DNA of 64,000 nucleotides from Saccharopolyspora hirsuta (GCF_008630535.1 NZ_VWPH01000006.1:1-64000); one strand, 5' to 3'; counted from the stretch's first letter, positions 16,370 to 25,324 are shown. Notes: a model not told the origin generated them from the sequence alone. A program made the numbers and translations.

Positions 16370-17191
16370 ATGGTGCGATTACGTTGGTCGTTCCTGGTCG
16401 TGGTGGCGGCCGGGTTGCTCGCGGGGTGCTCGTCGCCGACGAGCACCGAGTCCGGCAGCAGCGCGAGCGAACTGGCGCCCCAGCGCAGCGCCGACTTCAA
16501 GGCGGAGCAGCCGACCGCCAACAACACCGCTGACCAGCAGCGCGAGGTGATCCGCACGGCGGAGCTGGACCTCGAGGTGGACGACGTCGCTGGCGCGAGC
16601 GCGGAGGTCCGCCGCCGCACCGAAGCGGCCGGGGGCCACCTGGAGCAGGAGAACAGCTACCGCACGAGCACGACCCTGACGCTCCGCATCCCGGCGGCGG
16701 AGCTGGACCGAGCGCTGTCCGACCTCTCCGCGCTGGGCCGGGTGACCTCCCGCAGCCAGCAGGCCCAGGACGTCACCGACCAGCTGGTGGACACCCGGAG
16801 CCGCATCGACTCCCAGAGGGCCAGCGTCCAACGCCTCCGCGAACTGATGAACCGGGCCCAATCGGTCACCGAGATCGTCTCGATCGAGTCGGAGCTGACC
16901 ACCAGGGAATCGGAACTGGAGTCCCTCCAACGCCGCGAAGCGGCCATGGCCAACCAGGTAGAACTGGCCACCCTCACGGTCCGCCTCGACACCGAACCAA
17001 CGACGTCGGACGAGGACACGGGCTTCCTAGCAGGCCTGACCACGGGCTGGCGAGCCCTCACCGAAGCCGGAGCAACAATCCTCACGGCAACAGGAGCGAT
17101 CCTCCCCTTCGCAGCAGCCCTCTCGGTCCCAGCAACGGCCCTCTACGTCCTCCACCGCCGCAAAAAAGCCCTCAAGAACCCAACGCCCTAA
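16370..17191 (+). CDS. DUF4349 lipoprotein with coiled coil and C-terminal membrane segment
   Basis: 273 residues from ATG 16370 behind GAGGAG; the TTG three bases upstream is not needed. The lipobox is LLAGC. After a disordered Ser/Thr/Gln linker, the DUF4349 domain shows IRTAELDLEVDDVAGASAEV and RIPAAELDRALSDLSALG. A coiled coil then runs about residues 135-195 (VTDQLVDTRSRIDSQRASVQRL and on), with a transmembrane helix near 237-258 and a basic tail. Both ends are therefore in the membrane. The last 100 codons favour A-ending codons (GCA, CCA, AAA), unlike the rest of the window. Function unknown. Confidence 0.82.
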   Translation: MVRLRWSFLVVVAAGLLAGCSSPTSTESGSSASELAPQRSADFKAEQPTANNTADQQREVIRTAELDLEVDDVAGASAEVRRRTEAAGGHLEQENSYRTSTTLTLRIPAAELDRALSDLSALGRVTSRSQQAQDVTDQLVDTRSRIDSQRASVQRLRELMNRAQSVTEIVSIESELTTRESELESLQRREAAMANQVELATLTVRLDTEPTTSDEDTGFLAGLTTGWRALTEAGATILTATGAILPFAAALSVPATALYVLHRRKKALKNPTP

Positions 17192-17755
17192 ACCCCGTCC
17201 CGGGTCATACACAAGTCAGGGCACCCGGAGTCCAGGCGGGCGCTGAGGTTCCGCTACCGGCACCGCTGCGCAAACCAGCCACTCATTGAACGGAGGACCG
17301 CGGGGGCGGCTCGGGAGAGAGGGGGAGTCACGAGCTCGAGCCGCCCCGCGCGGGGGGTCCCGCCTGACGGGCCGATGGGCGGGGGGCACCCCGGGCCCGG
17401 CGGGCGCGGTCCGTTGGGGGATTCGGACCGCGTTCACGCTCTCTCGTGATCGGGGAGTGCGTGGGAGCCGATCAAGGAGAGCGTTGTCAACTTCGCAGAG
17501 TCATGCAGTCGCCACAAGGCCGCCACATTACTCCATTGGTGTGATGTTCGCGGCAAAAAGTAACGCATAGGAATCAAACTGTCGTCGATTCTCCAACGAA
17601 GGTGATGGTCGCCACTTTCGTGTCACGTTGCCGCGATGATCGCATAACTGTCGAGTGAACCGCACAACCAAATGTGCGGGTCACGGCGCGTTGCGGGAGG
17701 GTGGGTGCGGCGGAGGTCGGCCGCCTCCGCGGACCCCCCCACCAGGAGCGGTGAG
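17192..17755. other. Long intergenic region with a repeat fragment and AT-richer tail
   Basis: About 560 bp with no supported gene. It starts with the truncated repeat copy at 17202-17290. The stretch around 17480-17660 is clearly richer in A/T than its surroundings (ACATTACTCC, AAAAAGTAACGC). It probably holds the promoter and 5' leader of the OsmC gene, and I looked for a riboswitch consensus there but could not assign one. Confidence 0.4.
17202..17290 (-). repeat. Truncated copy of the dispersed hairpin repeat
   Basis: Minus-strand sequence matches the left half of the family: the TTCAATGAG edge, GCGGAACCTCAGCGCCCG, CCTGGACTCC and GTGCCCTGACTTGTGTATGAC. It breaks off in the apical loop, so the second halves of the stems are absent. 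It lies directly downstream of the DUF4349 gene. Confidence 0.7.
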
Positions 17756-18187
17756 ATGACCGATCGCAATGCCACCACGCAGTGGACCGGGGACCTCAAG
17801 TCCGGTTCCGGTTCCGTCACCCTCGACTCGTCCAACGCTGGGCAGTTCCCGGTCACCTGGGCGTCGCGCGCCGAGGAGCCCGATGGTCGCACCAGCCCGG
17901 AGGAGCTGATCGCGGCCGCCCACTCGGCGTGCTACTCGATGCAGCTGTCCGGGCTGCTGTCCGCGGCGGGCACCCCGCCGGAATCGATCGACACCAGCGC
18001 CGAGGTCTCCTTCGGGCCGCGCGGCGACGGGTTCGCCATCACCGGCATCGCGCTCACCGTCCGGGCGAAGGTGCCGGGCATCAGCCCGGAGGTCTTCAAC
18101 GAGACCGCGCTGAAGGCCAAGGAGATCTGCCCGGTCTCGGCCGCGCTCACCGGTACGTCGATCACGCTCGACGCCGCGCTGGGCTGA
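17756..18187 (+). CDS. OsmC/Ohr-family peroxiredoxin
   Basis: A 143-residue protein starting at ATG 17756 behind CCAGGAGCG. The paired redox cysteines are Cys 59 (AAHSACYSMQLS) and Cys 125 (AKEICPVSAAL), at the spacing expected for OsmC/Ohr thiol peroxidases that remove organic hydroperoxides. TSPEELIAAAHSACYSM is the family signature. It ends 42 bp before gpmA. Cytoplasmic. Confidence 0.9.
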   Translation: MTDRNATTQWTGDLKSGSGSVTLDSSNAGQFPVTWASRAEEPDGRTSPEELIAAAHSACYSMQLSGLLSAAGTPPESIDTSAEVSFGPRGDGFAITGIALTVRAKVPGISPEVFNETALKAKEICPVSAALTGTSITLDAALG

Positions 18188-18215
18188 CCGGCGGCGAGGA
18201 CCGGCGGCTCGGCTC

Positions 18216-18221
18216 TATAGC
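18216..18221 (+). promoter_or_regulatory. -10 box of gpmA, leaderless
   Basis: TATAGC followed by 8 nt and ATG 18230 gives gpmA its own leaderless promoter just after the osmC-like gene. No ribosome-binding site is present. Confidence 0.5.
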
Positions 18222-18229
18222 CTGGGGAT

Positions 18230-18973
18230 ATGACTTCGACCCTGGTGCTGCTGCGGCACGGTGAAAGCACGTGGAACGCCGAGAACCTGTTCACCGGCTG
18301 GGTGGACGTCCCGCTGTCGGAGAAGGGGGAGGCCGAGGCCAAGCGCGGCGGTGAGCTGCTGCGCGAGGCGGGCGTGCTGCCGGACGTGCTGCACACCTCG
18401 CTGCTGCGGCGGGCGATCTCCACGGCGAACATGGCCCTGGACGTGGCCGACCGGCACTGGATCCCGGTCCGCCGCGACTGGCGGCTCAACGAGCGCCACT
18501 ACGGCGCGCTGCAGGGCAAGAACAAGAAGCAGACCCTGGAGACCTACGGCGAGGAGCAGTTCATGCTCTGGCGCCGCTCCTACGACACCCCGCCGCCGGA
18601 GATCGAGCTCGGCAGCGAGTTCAGCCAGGACGCCGACCCGCGCTACGCGGACCTCGGCGCCGACCTGCCGCGCACCGAGTGCCTGAAGGACGTGGTGGCC
18701 CGCCTGCTGCCGTACTGGGAGTCGGCGATCGTGCCGGACCTGCGGGCCGGTCGCACGGTGCTGGTCGCCGCGCACGGCAACTCGCTGCGCGCGCTGGTCA
18801 AGCACCTCGACGGGATCTCCGACGACGACATCGCCGGGCTGAACATCCCGACCGGCATCCCGCTGCGCTACGACCTGGACGAGGACTTCAAGCCGACCAA
18901 CCCGGGCGGCACCTACCTCGACCCGGAGGCGGCGGAGAAGGCCGCGGCCGCGGTCGCCAACCAGGGCCGCTGA
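18230..18973 (+). CDS. gpmA: 2,3-bisphosphoglycerate-dependent phosphoglycerate mutase
   Basis: 247 residues, full length for the family. [29 protein letters not shown] carries the catalytic RHG His (residue 10). [35 protein letters not shown] (Glu acid/base) and [17 protein letters not shown] (second His) complete the site. It interconverts 3- and 2-phosphoglycerate in glycolysis and gluconeogenesis. The position upstream of senX3-regX3 matches mycobacteria. Confidence 0.95.
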   Translation: MTSTLVLLRHGESTWNAENLFTGWVDVPLSEKGEAEAKRGGELLREAGVLPDVLHTSLLRRAISTANMALDVADRHWIPVRRDWRLNERHYGALQGKNKKQTLETYGEEQFMLWRRSYDTPPPEIELGSEFSQDADPRYADLGADLPRTECLKDVVARLLPYWESAIVPDLRAGRTVLVAAHGNSLRALVKHLDGISDDDIAGLNIPTGIPLRYDLDEDFKPTNPGGTYLDPEAAEKAAAAVANQGR

Positions 18974-18990
18974 CCGGATCGACCCGAGCT

Positions 18991-19022
18991 GGAGGGCACT
19001 CGGCGCGCGCCGGGTGCCCTCC
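18991..19022 (+). terminator. Hairpin after gpmA
   Basis: GGAGGGCAC (18991-18999) pairs with GTGCCCTCC (19014-19022) 18 bp after the gpmA stop. The T-tract is weak (GCGCTTCC), but position and stem strength support termination. Confidence 0.6.
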
Positions 19023-19132
19023 GCGCTTCCCCGGACGAGCGGAAGGTGCCGTGCATTCGTCACTCATGTGGGGGACTGGTGGCGAGAAATCGCCGTGGTG
19101 GCGAACGGAGCGCGACCGGCGTCCCTGCGGTA

Positions 19133-19176
19133 CGTGAACTGGCTGCCAGCGCCGGGTGAAGCGGAGGTGAAGAAGC
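19133..19176 (+). promoter_or_regulatory. Phosphate-box-like direct repeats upstream of senX3
   Basis: CGTGAAC (19133), GGTGAAG (19155) and GGTGAAG (19166) fall on an exact 11-bp period, with one degenerate unit at 19144. On the minus strand the units read CTTCACC/GTTCACG, close to the GTTCACC 11-bp direct repeats bound by actinobacterial PhoP/RegX3-type regulators. The site lies about 70-110 bp before the senX3 -10 box, suggesting autoregulation by phosphate status. Confidence 0.5.
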
Positions 19177-19243
19177 CCCCGTTTCGTGTCACGGGTATCA
19201 CGGAACGCCCTCGTAGACTGGCCTTTCCCCACCCCGGCGCGCT

Positions 19244-19249
19244 TACGAT
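19244..19249 (+). promoter_or_regulatory. -10 box of senX3, leaderless
   Basis: TACGAT, six nucleotides, then GTG 19256. No ribosome-binding site is present, consistent with leaderless translation. Confidence 0.6.
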
Positions 19250-19255
19250 GCTGGC

Positions 19256-20488
19256 GTGACCGCTTTGGGCTACACCGCCCTGATCATCGGCGTGCTCCTG
19301 GTGGGCGCGGCCGGTGGCTTCGCCATCGCGCGACTCCGCTACTACGGCCGCGGCAAACCCGAGGGGCCGACCGTCGCGGAACTGCTCCAGCGGCTGGTGC
19401 ACACCAGCGCCAACGGCGTCGTCGTGCTCAACAAGTTCGGCGACGTGGTGCTGCACAACCCCCGCGCCGACGAGCTCGGCATCATCCGCGACCACCGCGC
19501 CGACCCGCGCGCCCAGAAGGCCGCCGAGCAGGCCCTGGAGACCGGCAAGGCCGTCCCGGTCGACCTCTCCCCGCTGACCGACCGCCCCGCGCTGCGCGGC
19601 CGCGGCCCGGCCGCGGTGCTCGGCGAGGTCCGGCCGCTGGGCGACGGCTTCGCCGTCGTCGACGCCGGGGACGAGTCCGATTCGGTCCGCCTGGAGGCCA
19701 CCCGCCGCGACTTCGTCGCGAACGTCAGCCACGAGTTGAAGACCCCGGTCGGGGCACTCGCGCTGCTCGCGGAGGCGGTTCTGGACGCCGCCGACGATGC
19801 TGAGGAAGTGCGGCGGTTCTCCACCAAGATCCTGCACGAGTCGACCAGGCTGGGCACCCTGGTCTCCGAGCTGATCGCGCTGTCCCGGCTGCAGGGTGCC
19901 GAGCGGCTGCCCGAGATGACCACGGTCGAGGTGGACGCCGTGGTCGAGGAGGCGCTGGGCCGCTGCAAGCTCGGCGCGGAGTCCGCGGGGATAGAGATCG
20001 CCGTCGACGAGCCCACCGGCTACCTGCTGGACGGCGACCGGACGCTGCTGGTCACCGCGCTGAGCAACCTGATCGACAACGCCGTGTCGTACTCCCCGCC
20101 GGGCAGCCCGGTGTCGATCAGCCGCCGGCTGTCCGGGGACTTCGTGGAGATCGCGGTCACCGACCGCGGCATCGGCATCGAACCCGAGTACCACGAACGG
20201 GTCTTCGAGCGGTTCTTCCGGGTCGACCCGGCCCGCTCGCGCGCCACCGGTGGCACCGGCCTCGGCCTGGCCATCGTCAAGCACGTCGCCGCCAACCACG
20301 GCGGCGAGGTCAAGCTCTGGAGCCGCACCGGTACCGGCTCCACCTTCACGCTTCGGGTGCCCGGGCACGGCGCTCGCACGACCGACGGCCAACCGGCCGT
20401 TGATCCGGATCGGGCGGCGCTGCCCGCCCGGTCCACCGACGAGAGTGCGGACGGGGTCACAACCGTCGAAACGGGAGGAGTCCGGTGA
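19256..20488 (+). CDS. senX3: Sensor histidine kinase SenX3
   Basis: A 410-residue membrane kinase from GTG 19256. One N-terminal transmembrane helix (residues 5-27) is followed by a PAS-like segment ([24 protein letters not shown], from about residue 45). The H-box [19 protein letters not shown] has phospho-acceptor His 159. The ATPase domain has N ([12 protein letters not shown]), G1 ([12 protein letters not shown]), F ([13 protein letters not shown]) and G2 ([12 protein letters not shown]) boxes. It phosphorylates RegX3 in response to phosphate limitation. Its stop overlaps the regX3 GTG. Confidence 0.93.
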   Translation: MTALGYTALIIGVLLVGAAGGFAIARLRYYGRGKPEGPTVAELLQRLVHTSANGVVVLNKFGDVVLHNPRADELGIIRDHRADPRAQKAAEQALETGKAVPVDLSPLTDRPALRGRGPAAVLGEVRPLGDGFAVVDAGDESDSVRLEATRRDFVANVSHELKTPVGALALLAEAVLDAADDAEEVRRFSTKILHESTRLGTLVSELIALSRLQGAERLPEMTTVEVDAVVEEALGRCKLGAESAGIEIAVDEPTGYLLDGDRTLLVTALSNLIDNAVSYSPPGSPVSISRRLSGDFVEIAVTDRGIGIEPEYHERVFERFFRVDPARSRATGGTGLGLAIVKHVAANHGGEVKLWSRTGTGSTFTLRVPGHGARTTDGQPAVDPDRAALPARSTDESADGVTTVETGGVR

Positions 20489-21165
20489 CCAGGGTGCTGA
20501 TCGTGGAGGACGAGGAGTCCTTCGCCGACCCGCTCGCTTTCCTGCTGCGCAAGGAGGGCTTCACGGCGGCAGTGGCCGCGAACGGACCGGAGGCGTTGGA
20601 CGAGTTCGACCGCAACGGCGCGGACATCGTGCTGCTCGACCTGATGCTGCCCGGCATGAGCGGCACGGACGTGTGCAAGCAGCTGCGCCAGCGCTCCTCG
20701 GTGCCGGTGATCATGGTGACGGCCCGGGACAGCGAGATCGACAAGGTCGTGGGCCTGGAGCTGGGCGCCGACGACTACGTCACCAAGCCCTACTCGGCGC
20801 GCGAGCTGATCGCGCGGGTGCGCGCGGTGCTGCGCCGCCGCGGCGAGGCCGAGGAGCTGCAGCCGCAGGTGCTGGCCGCGGGGCCGGTGCGGATGGACGT
20901 GGAGCGGCACGTGGTGACCGTCGACGGCGAGGACGTCAACCTGCCGCTGAAGGAGTTCGACCTGCTCGAGTACCTGCTGCGCAACGTCGGCCGGGTGCTC
21001 ACCCGCGGTCAGCTGATCGACCGGGTGTGGGGCGCGGACTACGTCGGCGACACCAAGACGCTGGACGTGCACGTCAAGCGGCTGCGCTCGAAGGTCGAGC
21101 CGAACCCGGCCGATCCGCGCTACTTGATCACGGTGCGTGGCCTCGGCTACAAGTTCGAAGCGTGA
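20485..21165 (+). CDS. regX3: Response regulator RegX3
   Basis: 226 residues, translationally coupled to senX3 (GTGA). The receiver domain has the acidic pair at VEDEES, phospho-acceptor Asp 52 ([12 protein letters not shown]), the TAR switch Thr (VMVTARDSE) and Lys ([15 protein letters not shown]). The C-terminal OmpR-type winged helix has [31 protein letters not shown] and [13 protein letters not shown]. It is the phosphate-responsive transcription factor of this pair. The preceding phosphate-box repeat is a likely target. Confidence 0.95.
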   Translation: MTRVLIVEDEESFADPLAFLLRKEGFTAAVAANGPEALDEFDRNGADIVLLDLMLPGMSGTDVCKQLRQRSSVPVIMVTARDSEIDKVVGLELGADDYVTKPYSARELIARVRAVLRRRGEAEELQPQVLAAGPVRMDVERHVVTVDGEDVNLPLKEFDLLEYLLRNVGRVLTRGQLIDRVWGADYVGDTKTLDVHVKRLRSKVEPNPADPRYLITVRGLGYKFEA

Positions 21166-21283
21166 TCCCGCTCGCGTGACCGGGAGCACGACTTGCACCG
21201 GCGGAGCAGGTCCGAGGGCCGTTCGGGGCGCTCGGGTGGGCCGTTCGCGGGCCCACCCGACCCCCGGTCGTGTGCGCAGCCGG

Positions 21284-21289
21284 TAATTT
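21284..21289 (+). promoter_or_regulatory. -10 box of ppx, leaderless
   Basis: TAATTT, seven nucleotides, then ATG 21297. This spacing supports the ATG over the upstream in-frame GTG at 21270. Confidence 0.55.
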
Positions 21290-21296
21290 GTCGGTC

Positions 21297-22325
21297 ATGC
21301 GCCTAGGGGTGCTCGACGTCGGATCCAACACGGTCCACCTGCTGGTGGTGGACGCGCATCGTGGTGCCCATCCGACCCCGATGACATCGGAGAAGACCGT
21401 GCTGCGGCTCGCCGAGCGGATCGACGCGCACGGCGGCCGCCTCAGCGAGGACGACGCCGCCGAGCTGGTCCGCACGGTCGCCGACGCGCAGGAGTCGGCG
21501 ATCGCGGCCGGGTGCGAGGAGCTGATGGCCTTCGCGACCTCGGCGATCCGGGAGGCCGACAACGCCGGCGAGGTGCTCGGCCGGGTGACCGCCGAGACCG
21601 GCATCGAGCTGGAGGTGCTGCCCGGCGAGGACGAGGCCCGGTTCACCTTCCTCGCCGCGCGCCGCTGGTACGGCTGGTCCGCGGGCAACCTGCTGGTGCT
21701 CGACATCGGCGGCGGCTCGCTGGAGCTGGCGATGGGCATCGACGAGCAGCCCGACCTGGCGGTGTCGCTGCCGCTGGGCGCCGGGCGGATGGCCCGCACC
21801 ATGCTGCACGACCCGCCCCGCCAGGACGAGGTCAAGAAGCTCCGCGAGTGGCTGCAGGGCCAGCTCGCGCCCACCGCCAAGCAGTTCCGCAAGCTCAGCC
21901 GCCCGGACCGGGCGGTGGCCAGCTCCAAGACCTTCCGGTCGCTGGCCCGGTTGACCGGCGCCGCCCCGGCCTCGGCCGGTCCGCGGGTGCCGCGCACCCT
22001 GACCGAGACCGGCCTGCGCCAGCTGATCTCCTTCATCACCCGGATGTCGTCGCAGGACCTGGCCACCCTCGACGGGGTCAGCGCCGCGCGGGCGCACCAG
22101 CTCGTGGGCGGTGCGCTGGTGGCGGAGGCCACCATGAAGGCGCTGGGGCTGAAGGAACTCGACATCTGCCCCTGGGCGTTGCGTGAAGGGGTGATCCTGC
22201 GGCGGCTGGACCACACCAACGGAGACAGTCACACTGCCATCCAGGACCGAGCGGCGTTGCGGCTCGCCGGGCCTGAGGACGGAACTGGACGCTGGACGGA
22301 GCACGGGGCACGGTGGGAGCGATGA
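21297..22325 (+). CDS. ppx: Exopolyphosphatase / guanosine pentaphosphate phosphatase family
   Basis: 342 residues with the actin-like ASKHA fold: LGVLDVGSNTVHLLVVD at the N-terminus (phosphate 1), VLDIGGGSLELAMG near 140 (phosphate 2), and the catalytic Glu in LPGEDEARFTFLAAR near 118. The family hydrolyses terminal phosphate from polyphosphate or (p)ppGpp precursors. Location next to SenX3-RegX3 ties it to phosphate metabolism, as in mycobacteria (Rv0496-like). The stop overlaps the next start in ATGA. Confidence 0.9.
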   Translation: MRLGVLDVGSNTVHLLVVDAHRGAHPTPMTSEKTVLRLAERIDAHGGRLSEDDAAELVRTVADAQESAIAAGCEELMAFATSAIREADNAGEVLGRVTAETGIELEVLPGEDEARFTFLAARRWYGWSAGNLLVLDIGGGSLELAMGIDEQPDLAVSLPLGAGRMARTMLHDPPRQDEVKKLREWLQGQLAPTAKQFRKLSRPDRAVASSKTFRSLARLTGAAPASAGPRVPRTLTETGLRQLISFITRMSSQDLATLDGVSAARAHQLVGGALVAEATMKALGLKELDICPWALREGVILRRLDHTNGDSHTAIQDRAALRLAGPEDGTGRWTEHGARWER

Positions 22326-23383
22326 ATCGGGACAGCGGGGCCGATCAGCCCACCCAGCGCACCGTTGCGGAGCTGCTGGCCGAGTACGGCAGCAGCGGCC
22401 AGAAGAGCAGCCGTCGGCGGCGCAGGCGCGCCGAGGACCCGAGCGAGACCGCGCCGCAGGCGATCATCGAGCGGGTGCTGTCGGACAGCGGCCAGATGCG
22501 CGCCATCCAGCCCGACGCCGAGCCCCCGCAGTACCGCAGCCACCGGGCCACCGGTCGCCGCCCGGCCGCTCCGCCACCGCCGCCCGCCGCCAAGCCACCG
22601 GTGCCGCCCGCGCCGGAACCCCCGGCCCCGGAGCCGCCCGCCGCCGAGGCGCCCGCGGAGCAGCCGGGTGGCCCGAGCTACTGGGCGCAGCGGTTCGCCA
22701 CCGCCGGTGGCAACAAGCAGCCCGCGCCCGTCGAGGGCGATGCCGAGGCGACCATCCAGCAGCCCGCGCTGCGCGCCGATGCGCCGCCGGTGCCGCCGAC
22801 GGCCCCCAAGGCTCCGCCGGAGCCACCGGTGCCGCCCAAGACGCCGCCGGAGGGCGTCACCGAGCAGCTGCCGCGCGTCGCCCCGCCCGCGGCACCCGTC
22901 CCGGACGAGGGCACCGAGGTGCTGGCCGTCCCCGCCGCACTGCCGGAGCGGGCCGAGGAGGCACCGGAGCGCGCGGACGATGACCCGTACGACTTCGACT
23001 CCTACGAGGAGCCGGAGCCGGAGTACGCCGAGGACGACGACTACGACCCCGAGCTGCCCGCGGGCATGGGCGCCGACGACTACCGCGAGGACGAGGCGGA
23101 GGAGGAACCGGAGCCGCCGTCGCCCGCCAAGGAGTGGGGCACGCTGGCCGTGCAGGGCGTCGCCGGGCTGGTCGGCGGCGGTGCGGTCTGGTTCGGGTTC
23201 CGCTGGCTGTGGGGCTTCCACGCGCTGGCGGCGTTGGCCGCCGCGCTGCTGTTCACCGGTCTGCTGGTGCTGATCGCGTGGAAGTTCCTGCGCAACAACG
23301 ACCTGCAGACGATCCTGCTGGCCGTGCTGGTCGGCCTGTTCTGCACGGTCTCCCCAGCAGCTCTGCTCCTGATCAGCCACTGA
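22322..23383 (+). CDS. Proline-rich membrane protein downstream of ppx
   Basis: 353 residues. The first 260 are disordered: a basic patch (SSRRRRRRAEDP, residue 30), long Pro/Ala/Glu tracts and an acidic run (DDDYDPELPAGMGADDYREDEAEEE). Three transmembrane helices follow in the last 80 residues (GVAGLVGGGAVWFGF; ALAALAAALLFTGLLVLIAW; TILLAVLVGLFCTVSPAALLL). It is translationally coupled to ppx and takes the place of Rv0497 in the mycobacterial order. Function unknown; the disordered arm would face the cytoplasm. Confidence 0.8.
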   Translation: MNRDSGADQPTQRTVAELLAEYGSSGQKSSRRRRRRAEDPSETAPQAIIERVLSDSGQMRAIQPDAEPPQYRSHRATGRRPAAPPPPPAAKPPVPPAPEPPAPEPPAAEAPAEQPGGPSYWAQRFATAGGNKQPAPVEGDAEATIQQPALRADAPPVPPTAPKAPPEPPVPPKTPPEGVTEQLPRVAPPAAPVPDEGTEVLAVPAALPERAEEAPERADDDPYDFDSYEEPEPEYAEDDDYDPELPAGMGADDYREDEAEEEPEPPSPAKEWGTLAVQGVAGLVGGGAVWFGFRWLWGFHALAALAAALLFTGLLVLIAWKFLRNNDLQTILLAVLVGLFCTVSPAALLLISH

Positions 23384-23492
23384 TCCACGCGGATTTGGCA
23401 GACTCGCCCCGGGAGCTGCGGTGTGAGATATCCGCCGCTCGCGGGTACCGCAGCGTGACCCTCCAGCGATCGTCGGTCATCCTTGGCAGGAC

Positions 23493-24350
23493 ATGACAGT
23501 GCAACCGCCACCGCGCGAGGACGCCCCGGGACGCATCCCGGTCGGGTTGTCCAGCGCCTCGGTGTGGCCGCAACCGGCCCGCGCCGCGTTCGAGATGGCC
23601 GCCGACCTCGGCTTCGACGGGGTCGAGGTGATGGTCTGGGCGGACGCGGTCAGCCAGGACGTGGCCGCGCTGCACCGGCTCTCCGAGCAGCACGGCGTGC
23701 CGATCCTGGCCGTCCACGCGCCCTGCCTGCTGATCACCCAGCGGGTCTGGTCGCCGGAGCCGGAGGAGCGGCTGCGCCGGTCCGTGGTGGTGGCCAGCGA
23801 GCTCGGTGCGTCCACAGTGGTCGTGCACCCGCCGTTCCGCTGGCAGCGCCGCTACGCCGACGGCTTCGGCGAGCTGGTCGCCGAGCTGGAGGAGACCAGC
23901 GGGATCGCGGTCGCGGTGGAGAACATGTTCCCGCTGCGCCCGCCGAGCACGCTGAACCGGCTGCGCGGCGGGAAGTCCAGCGGGCTGTCGGCGTTCAAGC
24001 CGTCGCCGGACCCGACCGAGGTGGGCTTCAACAACTACACGCTGGACCTCTCGCACGCCGCCGCCGCGCACGTGGACGCCATCGACCTGCTCAAGCGCAT
24101 GAAGGGCGGGCTCGCGCACGTGCACCTCGCGGACGGGACCGGGGCGCCGCGGGACGAGCACCTGGTGCCGGGGCAGGGGAACCAGCCCTGCGCCGAGGTC
24201 TGCGAGGCGCTCGCGGCCGACGGGTACCAGGGGTCGGTGGTGCTGGAGATCAACACCCGGAAGGCGCGCAATCCCCAGCAGCGGGCGGCGTTGCTGGCCG
24301 AGGCGCTGCTGTTCGCCCGGATGCACCTGCAGCCGCTGCAGTCGGCCTGA
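23493..24350 (+). CDS. Sugar phosphate isomerase/epimerase-like TIM-barrel protein
   Basis: 285 residues, xylose-isomerase-like/AP-endonuclease-2 fold. IPVGLSSASVWPQPARAAFEMAADLGFDGVEVMVW opens the barrel. HAPCLLI, VVVHPPFRWQ, VAVENMFP (metal Glu), LDLSHAA and HVHLADGTGAPRDEHLVPGQG carry the metal-binding His/Glu/Asp set, and VLEINTRKA closes it. A divalent metal is expected; the substrate is not evident. It is the Rv0498 equivalent in gene order. The ATG is at 23493. Confidence 0.85.
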   Translation: MTVQPPPREDAPGRIPVGLSSASVWPQPARAAFEMAADLGFDGVEVMVWADAVSQDVAALHRLSEQHGVPILAVHAPCLLITQRVWSPEPEERLRRSVVVASELGASTVVVHPPFRWQRRYADGFGELVAELEETSGIAVAVENMFPLRPPSTLNRLRGGKSSGLSAFKPSPDPTEVGFNNYTLDLSHAAAAHVDAIDLLKRMKGGLAHVHLADGTGAPRDEHLVPGQGNQPCAEVCEALAADGYQGSVVLEINTRKARNPQQRAALLAEALLFARMHLQPLQSA

Positions 24351-24368
24351 CGGTTTCGCGCGAAATCG
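24351..24368. repeat. Solo TTTCGCGCGAAA palindrome
   Basis: CGGTTTCGCGCGAAATCG directly follows the stop at 24350. It matches the pair at 356-415. No T-tract, so it is not an obvious intrinsic terminator. Confidence 0.55.
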
Positions 24369-24462
24369 CCGGTTCGGCGGGCGCGCGGAGTCCCCGCCCG
24401 GTGCGGAATCGCCCGTTCCTGGCGTTACCCGGTGCCTGATGATCAACTTCTGTCAAGGTCAC

Positions 24463-24468
24463 TAGAAT
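24463..24468 (+). promoter_or_regulatory. -10 box of a leaderless transcript
   Basis: TAGAAT, eight nucleotides, then ATG 24477. A TGATCA hexamer 17 bp upstream could be the -35 element. The first translated ORF would be the 18-codon ORF at 24477. Confidence 0.5.
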
Positions 24469-24476
24469 CGGTGACC

Positions 24477-24533
24477 ATGAACCCGTTGCGCGCATCGGTC
24501 GTCGAGCGCATCCGACCACTGGACCGCATGTGA
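24477..24533 (+). CDS. Upstream leader ORF coupled to the thioesterase gene
   Basis: An 18-residue ORF (MNPLRASVVERIRPLDRM) that starts at a leaderless ATG. It ends ATGTGA, overlapping the GTG start of the thioesterase at 24530. It would deliver ribosomes to a start codon that has no clear ribosome-binding site of its own. The peptide itself shows no motif. It could be fortuitous, but the promoter spacing and the exact overlap argue for translational coupling. Confidence 0.4.
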   Translation: MNPLRASVVERIRPLDRM

Positions 24534-25318
24534 CCGAGGCCCTGGACCCCTTCGCGGCGGCCACCTCGGTGCGCTCGCTCGGCGACGGCAGCTACGTCGC
24601 CAACCTGCATCCGGACTGGGCCGTGGGCGACCACCCGCACGGCGGCTACCTGCTGGCGCTGCTGACCAGGGCGCTGGGCGACGTGACCGGGCTCGAGCCG
24701 CTGGCGGTCAGCGCCCAGTACCTGCGCCCGCCCCGGGTCGGACCGGTGCTGATCCGCACCGAGATCCTCAAGGCGGGCAAGACGGTCACCGCGGCCCGGG
24801 CGCTGCTCGAGCAGAGCGGGAAGTCCTGCGTCGACGCCACGATCACCCTCGGCAAGGCGCCCGAGGGCGAACCGGCGTGGTCGGAGCTGCCCGACATGCC
24901 GGTGAACCCGCCGTCGAACGCGATCGACCTCGGCGCCGGCGAGCAGCGCAAGTACTTCTCGCTGGCCCAGGTCTGCGACATGCGGCTGGACGCGGACACC
25001 GCGGAGTTCCTCGACGGCCGCACCGGACCGCCCCGCCTGCGGATGTGGGTCAAGCCCCGGGAGGCCCAGCCGGACCTGCTGTTCGGCCTGGTCGCCGGGG
25101 ACCTGACGGTGCCGGTCACGCTGAACCTGGCCCGCTTCGGCTGGGCCCCGACGGTGCAGCTGACGGCCCTGCTCCGCACGGCCCCGGCCAACGGCTGGCT
25201 CCGCCTCGCGGTGGACTGCCGAGCGGTCCAGGGCCAGTGGTTCGACGAGGACGTGACGGTGGTGGACTCGATGGGCCGCCTGATCTGCCAGGCCCGCCAA
25301 CTCGCCATGGCCCCCTGA
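24530..25318 (+). CDS. Acyl-CoA thioesterase-like (double hot-dog) protein
   Basis: 262 residues from GTG 24530. The N-terminal hot-dog domain has NLHPDWAVGDHPHGGYLLALLTRAL (the family's ...HGG-Y-A motif), SAQYLRPPRVGPV and KTVTAARALL. The C-terminal hot-dog ends FDEDVTVVDSMGRLICQARQLAM, the typical TesB/thioesterase-family end. It likely hydrolyses acyl-CoA or a related thioester in the cytoplasm. It lies between the repeat-associated palindromes at 24351 and 25325. Confidence 0.82.
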   Translation: MTEALDPFAAATSVRSLGDGSYVANLHPDWAVGDHPHGGYLLALLTRALGDVTGLEPLAVSAQYLRPPRVGPVLIRTEILKAGKTVTAARALLEQSGKSCVDATITLGKAPEGEPAWSELPDMPVNPPSNAIDLGAGEQRKYFSLAQVCDMRLDADTAEFLDGRTGPPRLRMWVKPREAQPDLLFGLVAGDLTVPVTLNLARFGWAPTVQLTALLRTAPANGWLRLAVDCRAVQGQWFDEDVTVVDSMGRLICQARQLAMAP

Positions 25319-25324
25319 CCTGCC

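Noticed and set aside
17480..17700. Possible riboswitch in the AT-richer leader before the OsmC gene
   Set aside because: No match to any riboswitch consensus I could place (cobalamin, TPP, SAM, c-di-AMP, glycine); only the base composition stands out.
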